Shown: piece after piece, positions 9,726 to 20,470 of the stretch
Position numbering within the stretch: position 1 is the first letter of the stretch
Layout: each line of letters opens with the position of its first letter
Source of the DNA: Phycomyces nitens
Lineage: Eukaryota; Mucoromycota; Mucoromycetes; Mucorales; Phycomycetaceae
Direction: 5' to 3'
Length of the DNA: 64,000 nucleotides
Assembly: GCA_022702545.1 (NCBI GenBank)
Contig: JAHRBC010000001.1
Location: forward strand, 9,734,001 to 9,798,000
Position numbers and translations under genes: made by a program
The notes under the pieces: generated by a model
Told to the model about the DNA's origin: nothing
Databases searched by the model: none
Seen by the model: only the letters and a program-made list of their open reading frames with translations

Positions 9726-12526
9726 ATGACTGCACAAAATCTCCGCATAGGAACCTTGAATGTTCGAGGTCTCCTCTACCATTAATAACCTGCAATCCCA
9801 AAAACTTCTTTTCATCCGACATCTTTGAACACTTTCCCCTTCACTTTCATTACTCGCTCTTCAAGAGATTCATTTACTCCCGGGACATCACTTATCTATA
9901 AACTTTTTTTACAAGCACAGGCCAGCTTATGAACCCCACATTGCGGACTCGTCTCTTTCGATCCTGTCAGTGGTGTGGTCTACACTTCTTTTGCGGATTT
10001 GCTTGGTCATACTCGTTCTTTTTACCAATCTCTTTACTCGTCGGATCCCATAGATTTTTCTGCTGCACACACTCTCATCAACAACTTCCCACCTTCTGCC
10101 TGTCTTCCTGCTGATGTAACAATGGACGACATCCTAGCTGTACTAAAAGCCACCCTTACCAACTCCAGACCCGGCATAGATGGTTTGCCATATCCGTTGT
10201 GGTATCAGCTCTTCTCTCATCCGACCATCAAAAACCTTGCAGTTCAGGTATGTAACGATGGTATGCGTGGTGTTTTCCCTCCCTCCTGGCTGGAGACTGT
10301 CCTCGTTCTCCTCCCCAAGGCTGGTGACACAACCTCCCTCCTTCCTGGCAACCAATCTCTCTGATAAACTGTGACACCAAGCTGTTCACCAAAATTCTTA
10401 CGTCCAGTTTACTTTGTGGGATTATCCCATTCATTACACCGTTCCAAACTGGCTTCATGGCGGAGCGTTTTATCGCAGACAATGGCCTGCTAACGCGTCT
10501 CGCCATGTCGCACGCCCAACTAACAAAGGACCCATGTGTTGGACTCCTTTTGGATCAGGAGAAGGCCTATAACCGGGTCCACTCTGCCGATCTTTGTCTG
10601 ATAATGGCCAGGACTGGATTTACAACTATGCTTATAGACTCTATCTGTAGTCTCTTCATCTCCACTCAGATCCATGTAAATGTGAATGGTCATATATCTT
10701 CCTCTTTTCTACAGAACCGGGGACTACGTCAAGGTGATCCGCTCTCTCCATTGCTCTTTGCTTTGGTTCATTCTTGCTTCTCCTTCAATTCGTGGTTTCC
10801 GGTTTTTGGTTCCGCCATCTCTCTCATCGTCCTTTTCAAATATCTCACCCCCTACTAAAACTTCTTGCTTATACAGATGACCTTTTCGTTTTTCTATCTT
10901 CGCCTACCGAGATGAGTGCTCTACTCAATCTCTTGTATACATTTGGCCTAGCATCTAATGCAAAAGTCAACCTCCACAAGACAGTTGCTGTTGCTATGTC
11001 TGGACAGTTCCATCCGGATTGGGGCCCTGCACTGGATGCTGCTAATATCTACAGTAGCCATGACTGTCATTCTGCCACTGCTATCCGTTACCTAGGGTTT
11101 CCACTGACCTCACATCCATCTCAGCTCGAAGCCTTTCGTGCAGCCCTCCTGCTCAAGCTTGGGCACCATTGCACGCTACTATTACAAAGAGGCTTGTACG
11201 TACGTGGTTAAAAGTATTGTGGCAAGCTCCCTTCTTCTCAGCACGGTATGGCATGTACTATACGTGACTCCTGCCCCACTCTCTTTATTTGCTGCCATTC
11301 GCACCCATATTCGCTCGTTCCTTCGCCTGGGTTTCGGTAGCCCCAGTTGGTCTCTTCTTTGTCTGCCACAAAAATTTCGGAGTCTAGGTCTGATTGATCC
11401 TGATCATCAGCAAAGAGCTCTTCGATTGCAATGGATTCTTGCGATATTACACTCCCACTCTTTTTGTTCCACATCTTTTCTGTTACCTTACCTAGAATTT
11501 CTCATTCCATTACACTTTTGGGCTCCTTCTGCTGGTATTCCACTTTTGTTTCCCTGTAGTGCTTTGACCTGTCCAAGTTCACTTCTTCCACTGCATCGAG
11601 CTAGTATCTCACTACTTCCAATCTCACTCCCACCCAACCTACGCCTCCCACCATCGGTGGTTCAGCACTTTCCTCTGAACTCTATATGAATGCCTCTACC
11701 ACCTTTTGTCAAATCTTCTTTGGACCTCAAAACAATTCGTGTGTCTGATGCATTCTCAATTGAGGAAGATGGTCATTTCGTTTGAAAATCTCGTGGTAAT
11801 TTCTCTCGTGCACGTAATCCCATTTGCCAATTCTTTCAGCAGCTTAACTCTGGGAGAATGTTATACTGTCCTTGGTTTCTCTCTTGTCTTTTACCTTTTG
11901 AATCTTCTGACCCTCCCTCCCTGGATTTTACCTTCCCTACTGTCTTTGGTAAAATTGGACAACACAAGCTTGGGTAAATCCTGCACTGGGTCTCTATGAC
12001 GCCATCTTTGGTCAATTCCTCCACCAACAATAAACTTATCTGTCCAATGGCGTAAATTCTTGTCCGTACCTACTCCTCAGCAATGTCGAATTGTCTGGTG
12101 GAAGATGCTCTGGGATAGAACGCCAACAAGACAATATCTACATCGTCTGATACTCCTTCGTTTCCCAGGCTCATCTTGTATTTTATGCAATGGTTCTATC
12201 AAAGATCAATACCACTTTTTCTTTGGATGTCCTATTAAGCGTCGTGTGTGGAATGTTCTCCTTTCCCTCCATGAACTTCCAACCAAGCCCTTCATACCCT
12301 CGTTTAAGTCATCATTGCCAAGTCCATATGGGGTGCTCACTTGAAGCTTGTATTTGATGAACAACCTTTTCTCACTGGCGTAATCGTACAAAAGACGTCC
12401 ACTGTAATAGAGAAACACAGAGTAGCAAATAGTTTAAGGAAAAAACCCTTCCCCATCCCTATCATTAGTATTTATCTTAACCAAGTCCATCTTGATGGCA
12501 TTTTAAAAGCTGCGCCCAGAGCGTAA
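9726..12526 (+). pseudogene. LINE ORF2 pseudogene (endonuclease remnant, reverse transcriptase, zinc knuckle)
   Basis: Starts with ATG directly after the ORF1 stop. The first residues, RIGTLNVRG, are the opening strand of an APE endonuclease, and LQEIH follows within 100 nt in another frame; the remaining endonuclease and linker, roughly 250-300 residues, are absent. Reverse transcriptase blocks follow: NSRPGIDGLPYPLW (about 10160), LLLDQEKAYNRV (about 10540), NRGLRQGDPLSPLLFAL (about 10715) and the catalytic box AYTDDLFVF (about 10868). Near 12170 lies CILCNGSIKDQYHFFFGCP, the C-terminal zinc-binding segment typical of LINE ORF2. Several frameshifts and stops, for example near 10362, 10856 and 12344, make it non-functional. 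Confidence 0.85.
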
Positions 12527-12550
12527 CAGCAGATTAATAAAATACTAAAA

Positions 12551-13891
12551 ACAAAAATCTCAATTGAACACTTTTCATGCTTTTGGATGACCAAGAATGG
12601 GATCCATTCATCGCACAAAAATTATCAGCAATTACCTCTCATTCAACTTTATTTGTAAAGTTTTTTTAAAAAAAAATTAATATTTCGAAAACTGTCTATC
12701 GCAGCTGTCAAAGATTGACATTGAGAATATGATTTGTCTCTATAATGCCAATAATACCTTGAATTAAACATAAACAAATATTTCCTGTACAATGATCAAT
12801 AGCGCAATCAATCACTCGGAACAAGTTGGTATGCCAAACCCAATGCCTAGACCTAAAAGTCCAAAAAATAGTATTACAGACACAAGTTTTTGTTTTGGTC
12901 ATGCTATAGTGTAATACTTTTAAAGCTCATTTAAACTTCTAAGCAAATCTTATAGCTCGAGGTGCCTTTATTGGTAAAAATGTAATTATCAGATACTTGG
13001 CCAAGATAAAGATCCAGCCTTTGAATTGAGGATTTAGGAAGGTTAGTATGGACAAATGAGTCCATATTCTTGACGTGGTAATCCTGGCTTCTTTTCTTTT
13101 TCTTTCTTGAAATTCTTGGGCCTGACAAGGGACATGGAGGGAAACATAGACTTACAACTGAAAATATGAAAAGGGTCCTATGACAGTCTATGGTTGATCA
13201 TGTACTGATGGGCTTGGTCCTTTGTTATTATTAGTCGATGAATTTTTCTGCTGTAAAAGATGCTTATTTCAACTGTTTTTTTTAGTAAATCATTCTCTAG
13301 CGTCAAACATCGATTGATAAGTATTGAAACAAGTTTATATTTTAAGATGTGATAGCTAGAGTATTGGGCTACGAATAACAAGGAAAAAGAGTCGCAAAGA
13401 AACCAAGCGATTCAACTGTTTGCCATCCCAAAGTCCCAATTGAAAATGTTTTACTTGTTTTGAAACCAAAGTTCAAGGTATATATATATGTATATATAGA
13501 GGTCTATTAACAGTACTAATGGCCACAAGATATGTGCCCTTTTAATATTGTCTTGCCCTACAAGCAGTTTCTTCAGACCTTAGTATACCACTTTTATTTT
13601 ATTTCCAATTATTATTCGGCTCTCGTGGGCGTTTGTTACCAGTACCCAAGGATTGTACGCATCACTAATAAACAAAATACTTTTTGTTGTTGTTTATTCG
13701 AGGACAATGTAAACTAATATCTAGAAATATATATCTCTCTGGTATCCTATTGCTTACCAAAAAGCATCTAATAACTACAGGAATCACAATAACTAATTAT
13801 CAAACTGGATACATCACAATATTTGTGAACCAAATAAGTTTATTAATAAAATATAATAGGATATCCAAAGTGTTCATCGTCTCTCTCTCTG
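12551..13891. other. Intergenic AT-rich DNA
   Basis: No supported gene. A TATATA-rich stretch near 13481-13498 is the only local structure I noted. Confidence 0.5.
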
Positions 13892-15204
13892 TTAAAATAC
13901 TGAAAGGATCCTATTTTTTTTTCGGGCCTTTCTAGCCTGCTTATTACGACAAACTTTTTTGTGGTTATTCCTAGTATCCGATCGATTAAAACCACCGTTG
14001 CATATTGAACATAAATACCCTCTCAAATTTTCATGAGAATTTTCGTGTCTCTTGAGGTCAGATGCACGCTCAAACGATTGATTGCACTCAAGATGTGAGC
14101 AATTATTTTGTCTTTCTGGTGAAATAGGGTGTTCCACATTGATTGCAGCCTTTTTCTCGTTGTTCCATGCGGCTTTGCCCTTGCTTTTGCCTTTGTCTGG
14201 ATTTTTCTCTGGATGCCCAGTTGGTGCCACCTTCATATTTTTGCGGAGAAACTTCAGACGTCCATAACAGCCCAAATGTTCTGAGGTATTGCTTGATTCG
14301 CGTTTGGGAACCTCAGAAGGCAAAGCTTTGGTTCCTTGGTAGGCCGTAGATGATTCCTGTCCACCATTTGTGTCAAACTATAGATATTATGGGTTAAAAT
14401 GAAGTATTGCGCAGTAATATTATATCTGTTATATATATATATACATTTACCTCTTGGTTAGAGTCATTTTTGTTGTGGGGGGTTGAATGTAAAGGGGGGT
14501 CATCACGGAAGCTACCAAAATCAAATAGATGTAAGGTCTGATCCACTACGGATTTCTGTTGGTAGGAATAATTGGTCAAGTAGTTTAGGTGTTCGTTGTT
14601 GGTAGAGTTTATATAATTATAATTGGTTTCTTGAGCGAATGATTGATACTCTCCGGGTGCCTGTTGGCTGGAATTACTGACTGGGTAGTTTGGTTGTTCG
14701 TTGTTTTGTTGCAAGTAGCCATGGTCCGTTTCAGCACTGTGCTCAAGCTGATTGCAGGGGCATTTTTGAAGGCATCGAAGGCATAAATCCTCCATTCGCA
14801 TTGAAGAAAGAGTTAATTTAATCAACTCTCTTTGAAAATCTTCCAGTAATTCGTCTCCAAGGTTGCCATTAATATTCAGGTCTCGCCCGCGATTTTTTAT
14901 AACTTCCACATAATGATAAATTTTTATGACTGTATCTCGCATCGAATTGTTGGGTAGTTGTGGCAATTGTCCATTATCATCTGGTTGGATATGTGTACTG
15001 TTTTGGTCTGTATTGAGAGAGTTTATGAAACTGGCTGCTAGGTCTTGTTGACTATCGACCCAGGATCCATCTACAGGAATAGGTATCTGGATGGTATCTT
15101 TGGTTGTTCATTTTTTATGTGCCAAAATAAAATATATTAGTTTTACAAGTTGATTGAAATGCAAAATAATTTAACTACCACTTGCCTGTATAATGAAGTG
15201 CCAT
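13892..15204 (-). CDS. C2H2 zinc-finger protein, probable transcription factor
   Basis: Three exons, 15204-15186, 15097-14451 and 14377-13892, encode 383 residues with exact frame closure (1152 nt). The second intron is GT-AG; the first (15185-15098) needs a GC donor (GCAAGT) and is the weaker call. The N-terminal 230 residues are Asn/Gln/Ser/Tyr-rich. The C-terminus has one regular finger, CSHLECNQSFERASDLKRH plus NSH, and one with a final Cys, CSICNGGFNRSDTRNNHKKVC, so it reads C2H2 then C2HC. The protein ends in a very basic tail (KQARKARKKNR), a likely nuclear localisation signal. The arrangement suits a DNA-binding regulator, but its targets are unknown. Alternative starts inside exon 2 cannot be excluded. 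Confidence 0.75.
15098..15185 (-). other. Probable GC-AG intron (zinc-finger gene)
   Basis: Donor ACAG|GCAAGT, acceptor CCAAAG. Needed to link MALHYT to the open frame of exon 2. Less certain than the other GC introns, as the N-terminus has no family to check against. Confidence 0.5.
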
Positions 15205-16968
15205 GTCTTTAAATTATTAAAATTGAAGAGATAAAGAAAGATATTATGAAATTAGAATGTATAAATATTCAAAAACCCAACACCCGTTTGACGAGATTTG
15301 TTTATTATTTCTTATTAGATTGGGAAGAACTGAGCCTTTGGAATAAATGTATTACCTTATATATAAAACACATCGGCAATCCGTTAATATTTTGGTGTTT
15401 TTTTTTAATGTTAAAGCCGTTGTCAGAATTGCCTATCTTATGACGGGAACGGCTTTTATATATTGGGATTATATATATATATAGAATGCGTGTGAGTGTG
15501 AGAGAGAGAGAGAGAGAGAGAGAGATATAGAGAGAGATAGTATATTTGTACGTATTTTAATGATATATATATATGTTTTTATAATATTGAATTACTGGGT
15601 TTTCAAGCCAAGTACGTATACAACTCAGGATTTAGGTGATGAACCAGTGTAATGTGTAAAGTCTCGCGTACAGACCGGTAGACTTTTTTTTTGCTCAGCC
15701 ATATTGGATCTATACATAGGAAACAATTAAGATATATGTCTTGGTAATCTATACTTATGATTTCTATTGTGGTTTTTATAAATAATTATAAATCAATCTG
15801 TTTTTATTATTGGATCTTTATTTTTTGACAAGATCTTTTATCAAAGAGAAAGCCTTTCAACCTTTATTTGAAGTATAAACTATATACATATATTTAGTTA
15901 GCAACAACAATGTCAGAGTAAGAACAAAGCTCAACTCAACTTTTATATAAATATTATTTTCAACCCCACAAACAACCACATGTATATCTCAAGAACATGA
16001 AGACATAGATTTATCTGCCAATATCAGTGGGCAAACTGACTACACTGGCCTAGCTAATTCCAAGTACACTTCTAGTTCTAATTCCAGTGGAATTTGTCCA
16101 TAGCCTTTGACCTTTCGACCTTTTTTTTTTGTTTTGTTTGTCCAATCCAACATCAATATCAGTATTTTATTTGCAGTATATAAATGCATAGACCAACAAG
16201 CTCCAAGGCACTCTGCCAGATTAATCACTTTTCCCAATCAATTTTATCTTACCCTCAGCAAGCATATACAATTCTAGGTACTTTTTTTTGTTCTCCATCT
16301 AACAAAAGAAGAGGATGGAAACCCGGGAATGACATTAAATCAAAGGATCGATATTTGACGTTTACTATGGACAACAGAATACAACAATACTTGACAGCTG
16401 AAGGAATGAAGTGACATGACAGAGTCAGAATAAAGACTATTCAGATTGCTCCAACGCAATAAAACACAATAATAATTCTCCCTCCTTTTATATAAACCAC
16501 ACAAAAACTTTTCTTTTGCATTGTTTTACCACACAGTAACAGATTATCATCGTTGTCGTACTAAAATAGAATGAGATTAGTCAGTCACGTGATTTACCCT
16601 TCTAGCTCATCACATGTTACAATATCTTATATATATATAAAAACCTTTAACATACAAAGTCTATGACTGAGTCCACCGGTCGACCTAGTTTCAATTATTA
16701 TTGATCGTATCAACTATAATAATAGTAGCCTTTGATTCGACTCTAGCTAATGTATTGGATTTTTGAGTCGCACCTAGGAGAGGTACCGACATTTATCAAT
16801 AAACTCGGCGAATAAGCCGTTCAAGAACTCTAAAAGAAGCTTAAAAACATAACGCAATTAGTTGACCTGATCCTATCGAGCTCCCCAGAGATATTCATGG
16901 CTAAATGAATTTTTTTCCCAAAGATACCATTCAGCACAATGGAGGGAGATGGACTCAACCAGGAGCCA
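15205..16968. other. Intergenic DNA with simple repeats
   Basis: No supported gene. Holds an (AG)n microsatellite at 15500-15540, several TATATA runs (15470, 15565, 16630) and short pyrimidine tracts. Confidence 0.5.
15500..15540 (+). repeat. (AG)n microsatellite
   Basis: About twelve uninterrupted AG units from 15500, then an interrupted continuation (ATATAG, AGAGAG), preceded by a few TG units. Confidence 0.95.
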
Positions 16969-17442
16969 TCAACAGAGATGAAAAAGTCGAGGGTAAAGTC
17001 TTTGAATACTTTGTAGAGACCTTGGAAAAGATAAAACTGCTTTAAAATCCCATTTCAATAATTCCCAAAAATTGTCCATGGGAAAACTTCCAGAGTCGAG
17101 GACCCTTACCCAGGCCAAGAACACCGTGCCTGCAAATAATGGTAGGCTAGATATTACACGCACAACGCATATGCGCGGAGGTCCCTTTTTTTGGAAGTAG
17201 TCAACAGAGAGGACAAAGATTACAAGCCATATTCTCAACCAATAAAACAGCAGCCTCAAATGTTTTCCTTTGGTCTTAAAATCTATAATACATGATTCAA
17301 AAGATATCAAATCTGTAATGTTGACTATAGTTGGATCTTTGATATACGCTGCGATATCAACTGCTGGTCCGCCGTAAAGGAGGAGAGATATACGCAAAGG
17401 TGTGCGAGGGTGTTGGAGATAAGGCACGATGTAAGTAGTCAC
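16800..17442 (-). pseudogene. Relic of an unrecognised membrane protein
   Basis: An open stretch of 157 codons (17442-16969) includes two strongly hydrophobic segments (LRLLFYWLRIWLVIFVLSV and VVRVISSLPLFAGTVFLAWV). After a frame change near 17010 a further 60 codons stay open in another frame (starting KDFTLDFFISVDGSWL). The sequence looks like a real protein broken by a frameshift, or an exon whose splice site I failed to find. I do not recognise the family. It lies at the edge of the transposon-rich region. Confidence 0.4.
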
Positions 17443-17990
17443 AGCAAGGTAGTAGAAGATAGTAAATAAAAGTGTTTTCTTGACGAATCTGACAATACGA
17501 AATCATCAGAGCGATTTATTTTCTCTGTGAAAAATACAGACTTGATGGAAAAATAATCTGTTTTATTCAAATGGTTGATAATGGGATTATAATGCCCTTG
17601 TCTCTATGGCAGCACTATATTGTCTGGAGGGGTCGTGCACACGTCTCAATGTCATTTTAGTCTAGAACAAACTGAATTGGTGGCCGGCCTAGACAGCATC
17701 ACAAAGCTGTGTCACTACTTCTAAGCTTATTCAAAATTAATTCTATAGTTCTTGTGTATAAACCTTACTCAGAGCCGTCTTGCCCTTTTCTTTTTTCCTT
17801 TTCTCTAATGTATCAATACATCTATATTTCCTTATACAAACCAATAAGCAAGTTCAGCCGTAAAAACTATTGAAGCACCCATCCTTAAAAATAGAAAAGA
17901 ATCTTGATAACAAACCAATTAGAAAATATAAACATAACATCCCCACAGATGGGATTGTGTCTGGAAGCAGACTCTCACGGTTTCTGCCCA
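17443..17990. other. Intergenic DNA left of the DIRS relic
   Basis: No supported gene or clear repeat. Confidence 0.45.
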
Positions 17991-18138
17991 ATTTGAAGAA
18001 GTTAATTTAATCCCCAATGGCTGTTATTCATTATCAGCCAAAGACACCAAATACAATTCCAACTAGCAGTGAACAATAACGTAGAGGAACCTCATGAATC
18101 CAATATAATAGAACTCTTTCCGAAAGGCACACGTTTCC

Positions 18139-18942
18139 TTGGTTTGCACCATTAAGGAACCCAACAAAAGCAGATACATTTTAGACTGCCAGCTAATCAA
18201 TCATTTCAAAATAGAGAGTGTACTTTCTTTAAGAAAGATTATTGAAGCAAAGGATTTCATGACCAAGATAGACCTAAAATATGCCTATAATGTAGTTCCA
18301 ATTTGCCCTCAATATCATACACGTCTCTCATTTCAACACCGTGAATTGATTTATCAGTACAAGTCCCTAGCATTTGGATTGAGTGCCGCGCCTAGGGTAT
18401 TCTCCAAGCTAATGAGATATGCTCTAGAGCCCCTGAGACAACGAGGGATAAGGTTAATCTATTATCTCGACGATATTTGTGTGCTGGCAAAGACCAAACA
18501 CGGAATGGAGAAACACTCGAAGAAAGTGACAGATCAACCACAAGCCCTGGGAATGTATCATCAATTGGGAGAAGAACAACTTGATTTCAAAGCAGAAAAA
18601 AGATTTTCTGACATTCACATTCAATTAATTAGCACTGAAGCTCACAGTACTAGCCGAGATGTGCAAACTGAGAGCCGGGATATGATAAATACAAACAAAC
18701 ACCTTTTCTTGCCTATGTGGTGTGGGGTTGTTGGGGAAGATTACAGTAATAATACCTGCCATAGGAGAAGCTCTTTTGTATATACAAAATCTCCAGAAAG
18801 TCTTAGGAATATCACTTTGTCACAGTCACCAGAGATGGGACAGTCAATGCCAAATCTCATCATAGTCCCGAGTGGAAATGAACTGATGGTTGGGCATGCA
18901 CAGTTAAAAGTCAAAATCACTGTACAAATGGGACTTGTCTAG
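18139..18942 (+). pseudogene. DIRS-type reverse transcriptase (broken fragment)
   Basis: The first 180 codons align by eye with DIRS reverse transcriptase. The signature FGLSAAPRVF is characteristic of DIRS rather than of Ty3 or Ty1, and YLDD provides the catalytic Asp pair. After about codon 180 the frame leaves the family pattern, so a frameshift lies near 18660. No start context of its own; upstream codons in other frames probably belong to the gag-RT junction. Confidence 0.8.
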
Positions 18943-19949
18943 ACGATATTTCTAGCTGATCTTACAAAGATTCAAAACATTGACAGTGAATGAATTTGCC
19001 ACACGGAAGAATACCCGGTTACTTCCATTTTGGAGTTACAAGTTGGACCCAGCAACAGTTTCAACCGATGCTTTTGCACAATTATGGCCGGCAACAGGGC
19101 TGTACTTGCACCCGCCGTGAAATTTTGCTCCTCAGGTCCTCCAAAAGACCAGGCAGGATCGAGTAAAAAGAGCAGTGCGGTTGACCCCCAATTGGCCAAT
19201 GGTAATGAGACTAACAGTAGGAAAACCGATAATTCTTCCAATAAGTTGACCGTGGTCCTTAGTCGCATGGATATTGTCAGCCAACACCAGAAGAAGTCTG
19301 GTTTAATCGAAACAGTCAGAGATAGTAGCAGTAAGATGTAGGATCGTGCGCGGCAGAATTTTTCCAATGGTGCCAAACATTAGATCCTATATTGAACATT
19401 GAAGATTATAATCCTGCTTTATAGTGGTCGAATACCTGGTATTAAACCGCCACTCAACTTACTCTACTTTGAATACACAAATATCTGGCATTGCATCGGT
19501 GTATAGTAAACTACACCCTGATAAACTACACTTGGCGGAAAACAGTCTTGGAAAGATTTTTTCGAGGCAAAACAAAGAGAGATGACAATGATCTCTCCTG
19601 AAGAAAAGCTTCAGACTTGGGATATAAGCCTCGTAGTCCAATGTATCAGATAATGAACCACAGAAAATAAAGACATGCCAATACAACAACTACAAGTCAA
19701 GACCATCATGATTCTGTGTATGGCACCAATGTGGCGCCCTGAGTCCAATATTGGAAGCCTCTGCTATTACGACATTACTTTTTGATCAGCTATTCAATCA
19801 GGTATGAAGGGAAATGGTTTATTAAATACCACAGAGCCCAGAGTTGAGGTAACACTTGTCTCCAGAGCGCCAAAAAGAAAAAAGGGACAATTCAAGATGT
19901 CTCGTCTTGGGTTCTAGAAGAATAACTCACATTATGTCCAGTACATATT

Positions 19950-20464
19950 TTGGTAAGCTTTATCAAATATCTACAGGTCAAGAGAACAAAACTACCCAAT
20001 GCCAATTCGCTTTCCCTGGCCTACATGGATCACCAGGTTGAGAAACCATCCTCAGCATCAAAAACAGTAGTAGGATGGATAAAGACGATGATGGAAAGTT
20101 CGGGGGTGGATACAACATTGTTCCCGCTCCACTCTCTACGAGAAGCAGGAAGTACAACAGCCGTCCAACGGGGAGTATCCGTTCAACAGGTCAAGATACA
20201 TGCAAACTGGAGTTTGCATAGTAATACTTTTGAGAAATACTACCTCAAGCTGAATAACCAACATGAAGAGAGCTCAGCCTTGGTAAAGACCATTTTTACT
20301 GCTAACAATACGGAGAAAGATACCATATTTGGAGTCAAGGCAAAAGTTACGACTATTGTGGTATGTACGACCTACAATAAGATAGTTGTCGAAGCTGAGA
20401 TGAGATATATGGTGGACACCAGTCCCTGGATAACAAAGATACTATTTCCCTTCCCATCAAACTA
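19950..20464 (+). pseudogene. DIRS-type tyrosine recombinase C-terminal fragment
   Basis: Contains the conserved H-x-L-R box (LHSLREAG), the helix VQRGVSVQQVKIHANW and the terminal TFEKYYL with the presumed nucleophilic Tyr. The first catalytic Arg and the upstream part of the fold are not recognisable in this frame. The open frame continues about 70 codons past the recombinase end without family features. Confidence 0.75.
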
Positions 20465-20470
20465 ACTAGC

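Larger units (their letters stand above)
8340..12550 (+). mobile_element. Decayed non-LTR (LINE) retrotransposon
   Basis: Contains, in order, an ORF1 with CCHC zinc knuckles, the first residues of an APE-type endonuclease, a reverse transcriptase and a terminal zinc-knuckle region, all on the plus strand. The remnant is broken by frameshifts and stops, and most of the endonuclease is missing. The 3' part runs into an A-rich stretch near 12535-12560. Exact ends and target-site duplications could not be fixed by eye, so the boundaries are approximate. Confidence 0.85.
17990..20470 (+). mobile_element. Decayed DIRS-type (tyrosine recombinase) retrotransposon
   Basis: Three domains appear in the order expected of DIRS elements. 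First is a reverse transcriptase at 18139-18660, with DLKYAYNVVPI, the motif LAFGLSAAPRVFSKL and the catalytic box YYLDDICVLA. Next is the downstream RNase H/methylase region at about 18980-19260, visible as NEFATRKNT and TDAFAQLWPATGLYLHPP followed by a stop where the family has Trp, then a frame with VLQKTRQDRVKRAV. Last is a tyrosine recombinase C-terminus at 20050-20260, with HSLREAGSTTAVQRG and a later ANWSLHSNTFEKYY, the R-H-Y end of the fold. Many stops and frameshifts show it is dead. Termini were not identified. Confidence 0.85.
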
